Of a stretch of DNA of 64,000 nt, positions 1 through 11,235 are shown in pieces. The position numbers were made by a program, and so were the translations under genes. Positions within the stretch are counted from its first letter, which is position 1, and each line of letters starts with the position of its first letter. The DNA is from Sabellastarte sp. h YS-2021 (taxonomy: Eukaryota; Annelida; Polychaeta; Sabellida; Sabellidae): NCBI GenBank assembly GCA_964017235.1, contig OZ024933.1:56340255-56404254 (forward strand), given 5' to 3'. Below the pieces are notes generated by a model. The model was not told the origin of the DNA, made no database searches, and saw only the letters and a program-made list of their open reading frames with translations.

Positions 1-668
1 TCTGAAGATGTGGCCGGTAGATCAGAAGGCTGGGTAAAAGGCTGGTCGGCAGGGTTGATAAAGGGCTCAGACCTGGTGACATTAGCTGGTGGCGAGTGGG
101 TAGGGACCACCTTCACAGTGCTGAATGTCGGTTCCTGCTGAGGTCGGTCTAGGGTCTTAGCTAGTAAGAGAGCCTCAAGCCGGTTGAACCGGTCCGACCA
201 TTTCTGATCCATCTCCTGAAATTTCTGGTCGGTGGAAACTGCAGCCGCAGTTGAGGTAGAAGGCTTGGGTTTAACCGACTTCTTCTTTTCCTCTACCCTT
301 TTCTTTTTCTCTGCTGGTTGTGCACTCAAACCAGTGTCCTGGCCATCCACTGCCCTTATTACCGACACTCGTGCCGGGTCCACAAGGGTGGGACTGAGAG
401 TGACTGACGCTGAAGAAGATGAATCTTTCTTAGATGGTGTAGATTCCGCCTTATCCCGCTTCTCCTTTTTAAGTTTATATGAAGGGGTTGCTAACTGGGA
501 AGCTTGCTCTGGAGTAAGGGTTTTACAAAGCTGACATTCAACATTAGGGTTCTCCACACAGGGGTCCTTACCCTTCTTCTTGTCGCGACAGCGTGCACAA
601 AAACTGTGCAAGTCAAAGCCAGCCATCATGTGGCCACAACCCCCCCTACGTTGACTTGGAGAAGACAT
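1..668 (-). CDS. DIRS-B Gag-like ORF1, N-terminal part (partial)
   Basis: The frame is open from the ATG at 668 to the window edge, about 222 codons without a stop. The N-terminus carries a cysteine cluster: CARC, then DPCV, then CQLC followed by KTLTPEQ, a spacing that recurs in the Gag-like ORFs of DIRS-A and DIRS-C here. Behind it comes a low-complexity region rich in Lys, Ser, Pro and Thr, then the segment FQEMDQKWSDRFNRLEALLL, which could form a short coiled coil. In DIRS elements the first ORF is taken to be a Gag-like nucleic-acid-binding protein; here that role is inferred from position and from the cysteines. The start was chosen because it is the first ATG downstream of the terminal repeat; a second pair of ATGs about 13 codons further in is possible. 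Confidence 0.7.
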   Translation of the reverse strand, partial: MSSPSQRRGGCGHMMAGFDLHSFCARCRDKKKGKDPCVENPNVECQLCKTLTPEQASQLATPSYKLKKEKRDKAESTPSKKDSSSSASVTLSPTLVDPARVSVIRAVDGQDTGLSAQPAEKKKRVEEKKKSVKPKPSTSTAAAVSTDQKFQEMDQKWSDRFNRLEALLLAKTLDRPQQEPTFSTVKVVPTHSPPANVTRSEPFINPADQPFTQPSDLPATSS

Positions 669-981
669 GAAGGTCTATAAGGTGTGAAGAATCCATAGAT
701 AAAATTTCACAACACTTTAGCAACTAATCTGGCAAAAAAACTGAAATTAAGCTCAGAAAAAATATTCGTGTACACTTGAACATGCGCCAAACGAAAAAGA
801 TGCTATGACGTCACGCTGTCTAGACAGGAAGGAAGTACGACACGCCATCTGGCGAGTGCACAGAACTGGGCCGGCCTAGCCGGTGGAGACACAGGACGTC
901 TTTTTCTGACGTTTGGCGGGCCGGTCTGCGCCGACCGGATAAGCTATTGTCCATTGGATAGGATGTATTAACGCAATAAAA
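1..981 (-). mobile_element. DIRS-B retrotransposon, 5' end (cut by window edge)
   Basis: This is the 5' part of a minus-strand DIRS-type retrotransposon. The segment from about 780 to 981 matches the right inverted terminal repeat of the nested DIRS-B copy at 48246-48458: both have the GCGCCAAACGAAAAAGATG block, a TGACGTCA-like site, TCTAGACAGGAAG, and the terminal block ending in GCAATAAAA. The Gag-like frame begins inside it at 668. The rest of the element lies left of the window. Its terminal repeat is less degraded than the gene remains of the nested copy, so this may be a younger insertion. Confidence 0.8.
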
Positions 982-1820
982 ACACATTTTCCATCTTTAT
1001 AATGACAATTAATTTGTATTCATGTAAATGTAATGCATGACAAGGCACCTACTACCTAGCAGTCACTCCTATGGTGAATTACCAAAGTTCTTAGCCAGCT
1101 CCTAGACATAACTTTTGTATGCAAATACAGCCAATGTAAGCCTGAGATCTGGCCAAGGCCCTTGCTGAATGTGGTCCCTGAGATACAGTGGATTTGGTCT
1201 TAGTTTAAGTTGCAAAATGTCAGCCATTTACTTCTACTTATGCCAATTTTTAGTTATATCCACTTTGAGAAATATAATATTATGAAGTACTAAACATACT
1301 ATGTAATTTAACTCTGTTTGCAATAATTAACATTTATGTTATCACTCTACTGGGAAATTTATTTGTATGGTGTTCAGACTTAATTAACACAAAAATGAGG
1401 AATTAGGTTCAGAAGGTCACAATGATACTATTTTGTCACCTCTTTCTGGGATATTGACACTTCTGTAAACACAAAATGTATAGGTTCTACTTATACCTTG
1501 TTGTTCCCATTGGAAAGTAACACTTTGGGCATCAAATTAGGTTATAGTTATGGCCACTTTCTGTAAGTCGAACTTCCAGTTATTCTTGTATTGTCAACTA
1601 ATAATTGTTGGGACTTAGAAACTACTTCTACTTATTGCAATATTCTACTTATGGCAGTTCCACTTATAACAAATGTATATATTATGTTAATTTTTTATTT
1701 ATTTTTTTTTATTTTGTTTATTTCTACAATGCAACAGTATTAATACATTTTACAAAGTTGATACATTTTTACAAATTAAAACACCTTTGTCCTTTTTCTG
1801 TTATTCACTCAATTAACTAG
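982..1820. other. AT-rich intronic or intergenic stretch with MITE-like piece
   Basis: No exon was recognised. At 1191 the sequence CAGTGGATTTGG, preceded by TA, begins a stretch that resembles the 386-bp inverted-repeat element at 15500-15885 over several patches, including AAGTTGCAAAATGT. No matching right terminus is clear, so this looks like a diverged or broken copy. The rest is AT-rich, with a T-run near 1690. Confidence 0.4.
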
Positions 1821-1920
1821 AGGAATGCTTTTGCTAACAAAAGCGAAGCATCCCTGAAAGTTTAAAATGCTTTGTGGTTTTAATAAGCATGCTGTAAAAC
1901 TAAGAATGCACAAAGCTGCA

Positions 1921-2452
1921 CCATATGCTTTCCCAATACCTCTTAATACATTCTGAAGCTATAAAAGCAACGATAAAGGAGATATAAGGCAAAAACTCCA
2001 AAGCAGCTATTTATGACCCCAGTTTGGCCCACAAGGGGGGGTCGGGGGGTAAAACTGACCGGCTATTTAGACTCTCCACATATGCTTTCCCAATACCTCT
2101 TAATACATTCTGAAGCTATAAAAGCAACAATAAAGGAGATATAAGGCAAAACTCCAAAGCAGCTATTTATGACCCCAGTTTGGACCATAAGGGGGGTCGG
2201 GGATAAAACTGACCGGCTATTTAGACTCTCCACATATGCTTTCCCAATACCTCTTAATACATTCTGAAGGTATAAAAGCAACAATAAAAGAGATATAAGG
2301 CAAAACTCCAAAGCAACTATTTTATGACCCCAGTTTGACCCATCAGGGGGGGTCGGGGGATAAAACTGACTGGCTATTTAGATTCTCCACATATGCTTTC
2401 CTAATACCTCTTAATACATTCTGAAGCTATAAAAGCAACGATAAAGGAGATA
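1921..2452. repeat. ~155-bp tandem array (3.4 units, resumes at 7168)
   Basis: Units begin near 1924, 2080, 2233 and 2390 with ATATGCTTTCCCAATACCTC and include ATTCTGAAGCTATAAAAGCAA and the segment ACTGACCGGCTATTTAGA. The fourth unit stops at GGAGATA (2452) and continues at 7168 with TAAGGCAAAAACTCC, so one unit was split by an insertion. Confidence 0.85.
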
Positions 2453-2499
2453 CAAGCATTCTGACGCATGCATTTATCTCCCGCCATATAAATTAGATG

Positions 2500-4110
2500 T
2501 ACTAAAAGATAGTGGAATATAAATTTTCTTGTGAGATGGAGGCACATGTAGAAGTGACAACAAGCAAGAGGCACTTTAATGTTTGATTGCAATACTTTTA
2601 AAGACAAAAGGCATTTACTCATTTTAGTAGCTATTACTCTGCCATCCAAAGAGCTACAGTTCTGCAACTTTATTATGCAGTAGATCAACCCAAAGTACGC
2701 GAAGGACATATTTAGAAGAAATTGCCTATCTGTAACACTTTCAGAGATAAAAGGCATTTACTCATTTCAGTGGCTATTACTGTGCCATCCAAAGAGCTAC
2801 AGTTCTGCAACTTCACTATATGGTAGATCGCCCAAAAGTAGGTGAAGGACTTACTTAGAAGAAATTGTCTATGTCCAATACTTGTAAAGATAAAAGACAT
2901 TTGCTCATTTTAGTAGCTATTACTCAGCTATCCAAAGAGCAACAGTTCTGCAACTTCACTATGTGGTAGATCAGCCAAAAGTAGGTGAATGACTTATTTA
3001 CAAGAAATTGCCTATCTGTAATACTTTTAAAGATAAAGGGTATTGACTCACTTTAGTAGTTATTACTCAGTTATGCAAAGAGCTGCAGTTTTGCAACTTC
3101 ACTATGTGGTAGATCAGCCAAAAGTAGGTGAATGACTTATTTAGAAGAAATTGCCTATCTGTAATACTTTTACAGATAAAAGACATTTACTCGTTTTAGT
3201 AGCTATGACCGAGCTATGCAAAGAGCTATAGATCTGATACCTCACTGTGTGGTAGATCAGCCAAAAGTAGGTGAATGACTTATTTAGAAGAAATTGCCTA
3301 CCTGTAATACTTTTACAGATAAAAGACATTTACTCATTTTAGTAGCTATGAGTGTGCTATGCAAACAGCTATAGATCTGCAACTTCACTATGTGGTAGAT
3401 CAGCCAAAAGTAGGTGAATGACTTATGTAGAAGAAATTATCTATCTGTAATACTTTTAAAGATAAAGGGTATTGACTCATTTTAGTAGCTATTACTCAGT
3501 TATGCAAAGAGCTACAGTTGTGCAACTTCACTATGTGGTAGATCAGCCAAAAGTAGGTGAATGACTTATTTAGAAGAAATTGCCTACCTGTAATACTTTT
3601 ACAGATAAAAGACATTTACTCATTTTAGTAACCATGAGTGTGCTATGCAAAGAGCTATAGATATGCAACTTCACTATGTGGTAGATCAGCCAAAAGTAGG
3701 TGAATGACTTATTTAGAAGAAATTGCCTACCTGTAATACTTTTAGAGATAAAAGACATTTGCTCATTTAGTAGCTATTACTCAGCTATCAAAAGAGCTAC
3801 AGTTCTGCAACTTCACTATGTGGTAGATCACTCAAAAGTACGTGAATGACTTATTTAGAAGAAATTGCGTGTATCCAATACTTTTACAGATAAAAGGCAT
3901 TTACTCATTTTAGTAGCCATGAGTGTGCTATGCAAAAAGTTACAGATCTGCAAGTTCACTATGTGGTAGATCACCCAAAAGTAGGTGAATGATTTATTTA
4001 CAAGAAATTGCCTACCTATAATACGTTTAGAGATAAAAGACATTTACTCATTTTGGTACCTATTACTCAGCTATCTACTCAGCTATTGACCTAATTCTGC
4101 AAAAGCAACA
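2500..4110. repeat. 143-bp tandem array (~11 units)
   Basis: Units share AGTAGGTGAATGACTTATTT, AGAAGAAATTGCCTA, TAATACTTTTACAGATAAAA and CTTCACTATGTGGTAGATCA. Equivalent points recur at spacings of about 143 bp or multiples of it (for example 3141, 3570, 3855). Short open frames here are only the repeat read through and are not genes. Confidence 0.9.
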
Positions 4111-4129
4111 AAAATATAAAGGACACAGG

Positions 4130-6960
4130 AAAGTAAGCTTATCAAAAAGTAGATGAATAACAAATTGAAAAGATTTGCCTAACTTTAATACTTGTGAAGG
4201 TATTTGACATTTATTTCCATCATAATTTTGCTACAAATAAGAAAATAGCTATTGCTCACTTATGACATGCAATGGAACCCAAGATGATATGCCATGTTAT
4301 AGTTAAGGAAAAAGTAGCTGAACAAATTATTTTAGGAAAATACTGTAACTGCAGTAGTTTTTGAGTTGCAATGGATTTACTCAACAGTCAGAATTTCAAA
4401 GTAGCTATTACTCAACTATCCAATGTGCAACAGGTCTGCAACTGTACTATCTGATAGCTTATCAAAAACTAGATGAATAACATATTTGAAAAGAATTCCC
4501 TAATTTTAATACTTTTGAAGATATTTGACATTTACTTATGTCGTTATTTTGCTACAAATAAGGAAATAGCTATTACTCACTTATGGCATGCAATAGAACC
4601 CCAAACTATAGGCCATCTTATACTTCAGGACAAAGTAGCTGAATAACATATTTTAGGAAAATACTCTAACTGCAATAGTTTTTGAGTTACAATAGATTTA
4701 CTCAACAGTCACAATTTCAAAGTAGCTATTACTCAGCTATCCAATGTGCAACATGTCTGAAACTTTACTATGTGATAGCTTACCAAAAACTAGATGAATA
4801 ACATATTTGAAAAGAATTCCCTAACTTTAATACTTTTGAAGATATTTGAAATTTACTTATGTTGTTATTTTGCTACAAATAAGGAAATAGCTATTACTCA
4901 CTTATGACATGCAATAGAATCCCAAACTATATGCCATCTTATAGTTAAGGAATAAGTAGCTGAACAACATATTTTAGGACAATACTCTAACTCCAATAGC
5001 TTGGGAGTTACAATGGATTTACTCAACAGTCAGAATTTCAAAGTAGCTATTACTCAGCTATCCAATGTGCAACATGTCTGAAACTTTACTATGTGATAGC
5101 TTATCAAAAACTAGATGAATAACATATTTGAAAAGAATTCCCTAATTTTAATACTTTTGAAGATATTTGACATTTACTTATGTCCTTATTTTGCTACAAA
5201 TAAGGAAATAGCTATTACTCACTTATGGCATGCAATAGAACCCCAAACTATAGGCCATCTTATACTTCAGGACAAAGTAGCTGAATAGCATATGTTAGGA
5301 AAATACTCTAACTGCAATAGTTTTTGAGTTACAATAGATTTACTCAACAGTCACAATTTCAAAGTAGCTATTACTCAGCTATCCAATGTGCAACATGTCT
5401 GAAACTTTACTATGTGATAGCTTACCAAAAACTAGATGAATAACATATTTGAAAAGAATTCCCTAACTTTAATACTTTTGAAGATATTTGATATTTACTT
5501 ATGTTGTTATTTTGCTACAAATAAGGAAATAGCTATTACTCACTTATGACATGCAACAGAACCCCAAACTATATGCCATCTTATAGTTAAGGAATAAGTA
5601 GCTGAACAACATATTTTAGGACAATACTCTAACTCCAATAGCTTGGGAGTTACAATGGATTTACTCAACAGTCAGAATTTCAAAGTAGCTATTACTCAGC
5701 TATCCAATGTGCAACATGTCTGAAACTTTACTATGTGATAGCTTATCAAAAACTAGATGAATAACATATTTGAAAAGAATTCCCTAATTTTAATACTTTT
5801 GAAGATATTTGACATTTACTTATGTCCTTATTTTGCTACAAATAAGGAAATAGCTATTACTCACTTATGGCATGCAATAGAACCCCAAACTATAGGCCAT
5901 CTTATACTTCAGGACAAAGTAGCTGAATAGCATATTTTAGGAAAATACTCTAACTGCAATAGTTTTTGAGTTACAATAGATTTACTCAACAGTCCCAATT
6001 TCAAAGTAGCTATTACTCAGCTATCCAATGTGCAACATGTCTGAAACTTTACTATGTGATAGCTTACCAAAAACTAGATGAATAACATATTTGAAAAGAA
6101 TTCCCTAACTTTAATACTTTTGAAGATATTTGACATTTACTTATGTCATTATTTTGCTACAAATAAGAAAATAGCTATTACTCACTTATGGCATGCAATA
6201 GAACCCCAAACTATATGCCATCTTATAGTTAAGGACAAAGTAGCTGAACAACATATTTTAGGAAAATACTCGAACTGCAATAGTTTTGGAGTTACAATAG
6301 ATTTACTCAACTGTAGAATTTCAAAGTAGCTATTACTCAGCTATCCAATGTTCAACAGGTCTGAAACTTTACTATGTGATAGCTTATCAAAAACTAGATG
6401 AATAACATATTTGAAAAGAATTCCCTAATTTTAATACTTTTGAAGATATTTGACATTTACTTATGTCGTTATTTTGCTGCAAATAAGGAAATAGCTATTA
6501 CTCACTTATGGCATGCAATAGAACCCCAAACTATAGGCCATCTTATACTTCAGGACAAAGTAGCTGAATAGCATATTTTAGGAAAATACTCTAACTGCAA
6601 TAGTTTTGGAGTTACAATAGATTTACTCAACTGTAGAATTTCAAAGTAGCTATTACTCAGCTATCCAATGTTCAACATGTCTGAAACTTTACTATGTGAT
6701 AGCTTATCAAAAAGTAGATGAATAACATATTTGAAAAGAATTCCCTAACTTTAATACTTTTGAAGATATTTGACATTTACTTATGTCATTATTTTGCTAC
6801 AAATAAGAAAATAGCTATTACTCACTTATGGCATGCAATGGGACCCCAAACTATGTACCATCTTGTAGCTAAGGACAAAGTAGCTGAACAACATATTTGA
6901 AGAAAAAGCTGTAACTGCAATAGTTTTTGAGTTATGAGCCCTTTACTCCAAGTAGCTAAG
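4130..6960. repeat. ~320-bp higher-order tandem array (~8.5 units)
   Basis: The marker AACTAGATGAATAACATATT recurs near 4468, 4788, 5110, 5431, 5750, 6072, 6391 and 6711. Each ~320-bp unit is itself two diverged half-units that share GTAGCTATTACTCA and ACATATTT. Alternating units are more alike than neighbours (for example the variants near 4560 and 5190 against those near 4870 and 5510), which suggests a further 640-bp period. Confidence 0.85.
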
Positions 6961-7097
6961 ATTGCTATTACTCACTTATCTTTAGGCCTAAGTCCATAAA
7001 ACCCAAAAAATTTTCAAGGGCGTGAAAATTCATTGGGACAATTAATTTACAAAAAATCTGTAGCTGTAGTAGTTTTGGAAAAATCTGCGTGACTAAC

Positions 7098-7166
7098 TAA
7101 CGCACGCACGCACACACAGGCATCACTTCATAATCTCCCTCCCGGGCTAAAGCCTGGCGGGAGATA
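7098..7166. repeat. CACG microsatellite and terminal hairpin of the inner element
   Basis: A short ACGC/ACAC tract is followed by ATCTCCCTCCCGGGCT facing AGCCTGGCGGGAGAT, which can fold into a stem of about 15 bp. The same pairing of microsatellite and hairpin ends the element at 32099-34977. Confidence 0.7.
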
Positions 7167-7425
7167 ATAAGGCAAAAACTCCAAAGCAGCTATTTATGAC
7201 CCCAGTTTGGCCCATAAGGGGGACCGTGGGGTAAAACTGACCGGCTATTTAGACTCTCCACATATGGTTTCCTATTACCTCCCAGTACATGGGAGGTAAT
7301 ATAACAAATAGCTAATTAGAATCACTCAGGCTTCGCCTTCCTGATCCTATTATTGCTATTTGTTGTAAAATCTCTTATAACCCCTCACCCATCATCGGTT
7401 ATTTCTATAATAACAAAAGACTCAC

Positions 7426-7554
7426 TCCATCTTGGTTTCTTGGGCCCCTTCTGACTGGCAAGTACTGTCAGGTACACATTCTCCTCCTGATTTTCGTCTG
7501 AGTCCCCCGCACAACTCACAATTGGAATATTATGCTCACTGTGACCTTTGACCT
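7426..7554 (-). CDS. Exon 5 of SH3/tyrosine-motif gene
   Basis: This 129-bp exon has a pyrimidine-rich acceptor (TTTTGCAG before 7554) and the donor GTGAGT after 7426. Only one frame is open. It starts with two bases that complete a codon with the last base of exon 4 (G+AG, Glu) and ends with one base. The 42 full codons are acidic in the middle and contain the tyrosine motif NVYLTVLASQKGPKKPRW, similar to an ITIM-like or SH2-binding YxxV site. It lies directly after the SH3 domain in the joined reading. The next exon is not visible; it should lie left of the window or be hidden among repeats. The protein family is not recognised. Confidence 0.65.
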
Positions 7555-8052
7555 CTGCAAAACAAAAAATAGTGTTTTTAAGTCCCCTTCACCAGCTAGC
7601 TAGGGGGAATATTTGAATGGGCCCAACCTTTCAAACATAGTAAAACATTCTATTAAATATGTAACTGCATCCTGGTAAAATTCTTACATTATTCTTACTA
7701 GTGTTCATGTTTTGATTTGCCTAAACATGGTCAACATATCCTCAATGTTGTCTTTTTAGAGAAATATTCTATAGTTGTTGATAACTGTGCAGTTAGGAAC
7801 TGTTTATGTGTACGGTTATTAGCAACCATCTTCTCTTTACATTTCTGACACTTTGGTACTTAAGATATTGTAGTCTCTCCTCAGAAGTTAATGTTTTTGA
7901 ACTCAATTGATGGGGACATGTTAAAATGATCTTTTGTAACTTATGGGTCATGTATGCTCATGGTTAAATATCCGTTTTCATTCATTTCATACTGTTTTAA
8001 TTTTACTTAACAGTCTGTCCAAAACTAAAACTACTTCAAACAAAAATAGCAT
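7555..8052. other. Intron sequence, no feature seen
   Basis: AT-rich sequence between exon 5 and the next repeat element. I see no exon, clear repeat or RNA gene here. Confidence 0.4.
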
Positions 8053-10335
8053 CAGAGATGCCCGTACCCCACAGCCTGGGGAAATATTTTTCAACACCAT
8101 GAGATAAAGAAGTAGTGTAACAGTACAAAGTTCAAGATACTTTCAGAGCAGTGTCAGTTATACTAAGGTCCAAATAATGCTTAAGTAGAGAAAATAATAT
8201 CCAAGGAAAAGAAATGTATGTAAAGATGAAGTATTAAAACAAGACAATTCAATAATAAAATGACAGCATTTATCAGTAAACCAAAAATGGTCGAATTATG
8301 GTTTGGATGTTTTGAATATTACCCATGCATACAGAAGTGGCAATACATTCAATGAATGCTTATGTGTGGTGTTGGAGAAAAGCCTGTGACTCACTTGATG
8401 AAATTCCATCTGTTACAACGGGAACTTGCAAAAGGAAATTCTTAATGAATTCTAATATGACTTTAACAGTGCTTAATCTGCATCAACAGACAGACCCAAA
8501 GGTGCAATAATATTTTAAAAGTCACTACAGCAAGGTCAAAGGTCAATCAGTGTCACACCATGACGTGGCACACCTAAAACCCTCAACCAATGTCCCTACA
8601 AATTATAAACTTCCTACACCTTACAGTCTCTGAGATATTGACCCTTTGCATCTTACGTCACAATGTTACGCATCATCGTTTGGACGGCAAAACATCACGC
8701 TTGAACGAACATGTCTGTAAAACAGACGGGATATATTGGAAGAAATACCTTATTTTAAAAATGAATTATAAAATAAATATGCATCTTATCGACTTCAAAA
8801 TTGCACACATGAAAGTACAAGCATTAGTCTATCTGGTCCATTTTGCAAAATAACATTAGGATGCATATTTGTCGAGATATAGAGCATTGAACTTGTAGTA
8901 AAATGCAAAATATCCGTTTTTTTATAATGTCTGTCCCAAGTACAGACAGATATAAAAATGTTAGGCCACAGAATAATTCTTTATTTTCATTTTACCGAAT
9001 TGTTGATTTCCTACTCATCAATATACTTTTTATAGAACAACAATGGACAAATTATTCAAAGAGAAATTTTCATTTAAATGTTGTGTACTTTCGATATATA
9101 TAATTTTGTGTAAGGTTTTCTCGATTGTAAGTGAAATCTAACAAATATTCGCATAAAATATCAAAATGACTGTTAATATTTTTAAAAGCTGTGCCTTCAT
9201 AAAGGAAATATATTTAGTATTATTTCCCTTTTTACAGAACTCAAATATATGATCTATAAAAGAAATTTAATTTTTTTTGTCAAAGTTCAGCAGTAATAAT
9301 CCTTTTTTTGCCGTCCAAAATGGACGTTGTTCACTGAAAACGTCATCCTGACGTCACATAATGACGTCGATGCAAAGGGTCAATAGCCAGGATAAGATTT
9401 TATAGGTCAAGTTCACTACAGCAAGATCAAAGGTCAAATCAAGGTCACACCATGACGTTGCACATCTACTACCCCGAAGCAATGTCCTCACCAAGTATCA
9501 GCTTCCTACACCTTACAGTTTCCGAAATATAGCCCAGACAAGATTTTATAGGTCAATGTCACTACGGCAAAGGTCAAATCAAGGTCACACTATGACGTTG
9601 CACATCTACACCCCCTAACCAATGTCCCTACCAAGTACCAACTTCCTACACCTTACAGTTGCTGAGATACACCCCGGACAAGGTTTTATAGGTCAAGGTC
9701 ACTACGGCAAGGTCAAATCAAGGTCAGACCATGATGTTGCACACCTACAACTCCTAACCAATGTTCCTACCGAGTATCAACTTCCTACACCTTACGGTTT
9801 CCGAGATATAGCCAGGACAAGATTTTATAGGTCAAGGTCACTACAGCAAGGTCAAATCAAGGTCAGACCATGACGTTGCACACCTACACCCCCTAACCAA
9901 TGTCCCTACCAAGTATCAACTTCCTACACATACGGTTTCTGAGATATAGCCTGGACAAGATTTTAAAGGTCAAGGTCACTACGGCAAGGTCAAATCAAGG
10001 TCAGACCATGACGTCGCACACCTACAACTCCTAACTAATGTCCATGCCACGTATCAACTTCCTACACCTTATGGTTGCTGAGATATAGCCCGGACAAGAT
10101 TTTCAAACTCAAGGTCACTACAGCAAGGTCAAAGGTCAAATCAAGGTCAGACCATGACGTTGCACACCTACACCCCCCAACCAATGTCCCTGCCAAGGAT
10201 GAACTTCCTACACCTTACGGTTTCTGAGATACAGCCCGGACAAACTATTTCCTGCCACCCGCCCGAACGCCCGCCCATTCGGACACCATGGGTGAAAACA
10301 ATACCCCGACAGCCCTTAAGGGCTGTGGGGTAAAA
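8053..10335. mobile_element. AAGGTCA-array element with terminal hairpin (copy 1)
   Basis: The left end has a small hairpin, ACCCCACAGCCTGGGG (8069 region), in a block that recurs at 10557. The core consists of ~140-150-bp units rich in AAGGTCACTAC and AAGGTCAAATCAAGGTCA, each with TATCAACTTCCTACACCTTA and GAGATATAGCC. The right end (10290-10335) is a near-perfect hairpin, TACCCCGACAGCCC facing GGGCTGTGGGGTA, followed by A's. The layout matches the other hairpin-ended arrays in this window. One unit carries a 746-bp insertion (8638-9383). Confidence 0.65.
8638..9383. mobile_element. 746-bp terminal-inverted-repeat element
   Basis: The ends are TTGACCCTTTGCATC and GATGCAAAGGGTCAA. The inverted similarity runs on imperfectly for about 60 bp through ACGTCA-containing sequence to TGGACGGCAAAA. 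The flanks, GAGATA on the left and TAGCCAGGA on the right, form GAGATATAGCCAGGA as found in intact neighbouring units near 9803, so the borders are exact. It has no coding capacity, so it is non-autonomous. The superfamily is not determined. Confidence 0.7.
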
Positions 10336-10556
10336 AACCATAGACACTAAACATTTAATAAATGAGGTTATGAGTAATATGAAAATATGTGCATGGTACA
10401 ATTCCATGATTAACTTTACTCAGTTACTTTTAAAATTCAGGTTGCTTTTTACATGTCTTGTTGTTAATTCTGATAAATTTTGAATTCTGATAAATGGGTT
10501 ACTGTTACTACAATTAAGCAGTAAATTAAATTAAAACAGTACATTAAAAAAGTCTT

Positions 10557-11115
10557 AGAGATGCCAATATCCCACAGCCTGGGGACATAGTTTTTAACAC
10601 CATGAGTTATAGAAGAATTGACACCAAGTATGAACTTCCTACACCTCACGATTTCCGAGATATAGCCTGGACAAGATTTTAAAGGTTAGGGTCACTATGG
10701 CAAAGGTCAAATCAAGGCCACATCATGACATTGCAGACCAACACTCCCTGAACAATGACCTTACCAAGTATCAACCTCCTACACCTTACAGTTTTCGAGA
10801 TATAACCCGGACAAGATTCTAAAGTTCAAGGTCACAATCGCAAGGTCTAAGGTATACCACAGCCTTGCAGACCTACACCTCCAACCAATATCTCTACTAA
10901 GTATCAACCTTCTACACCCTACGATTTCCAAGAAATAGCCTGGACAAGTATTAAAAGGTCAAGGTCACTACAGCAAGGTCAAATGAAGGTCACTCCATGA
11001 TAATGTATGTCCCTACTAAGTATTAGCTTCCTATACCTTTGGTTTCTCAGATAAACCCCAGACAAGACTTTAAGGGTCAAGGTCACTACAGTAAGGTCAA
11101 AAGTCAAACTAGATA
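10557..11115. mobile_element. AAGGTCA-array element (copy 2)
   Basis: It begins with the same left block as copy 1 (AGAGATGCC, then CCCACAGCCTGGGG). About three diverged AAGGTCA units follow, with TATCAACCTCCTACACCTTA-type words. The right hairpin is not found; the array fades out near 11115. Confidence 0.55.
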
Positions 11116-11235
11116 TTGCGTCTCGATGCAGTGTATGTGCCGGACGGGGCATGGTTGAAGCGTGACCTACAGAGTATTATGTTTTCATGTTTTCAGTAAT
11201 TTTTGGGAAGATTACAGATCACTGGCAAGTTAAGA

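Larger units (their letters stand above)
2453..7167. mobile_element. Inner repeat element inserted into the 155-bp array
   Basis: The boundaries come from comparison with intact units: GGAGATATAAGGCAAAA is broken into GGAGATA at 2452 and TAAGGCAAAA at 7168. The element starts with about 25 bases leading to ATCTCCCGCC. It continues with a 143-bp array and a ~320-bp array, then a CACG-rich microsatellite, and ends in a hairpin built from ATCTCCC and GGGAGAT. A second element at 32099-34977 has the same order of parts. It has no coding capacity. A non-autonomous Helentron-like origin is the best guess. Confidence 0.65.
1821..7302. mobile_element. Outer hairpin-ended repeat element
   Basis: The left side begins with an imperfect hairpin (GGAATGCTTTTG facing CAAAAGCGAAGCATCC, 1822-1855). 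The right side ends in the hairpin ATTACCTCC / GGAGGTAAT around 7274-7301. Between them lies an array of ~155-bp units, split by a second element (2453-7167). A tandem core with terminal hairpins fits non-autonomous Helitron/Helentron-like ('pearl'-type) elements known from bivalves. No coding capacity or terminal motif proves that class, so the element type is inference. Confidence 0.5.

Noticed and set aside
2063-4043. A series of similar ~62-codon open frames on the minus strand
   Set aside because: They are the same 143-bp repeat unit read through between stops; period and frame follow the repeat, and there is no coding signal of its own.
6078-6900. Two near-identical frames beginning MNNIFEKNS
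   Set aside because: Units of the ~320-bp array; the other units have stops in the same frame.
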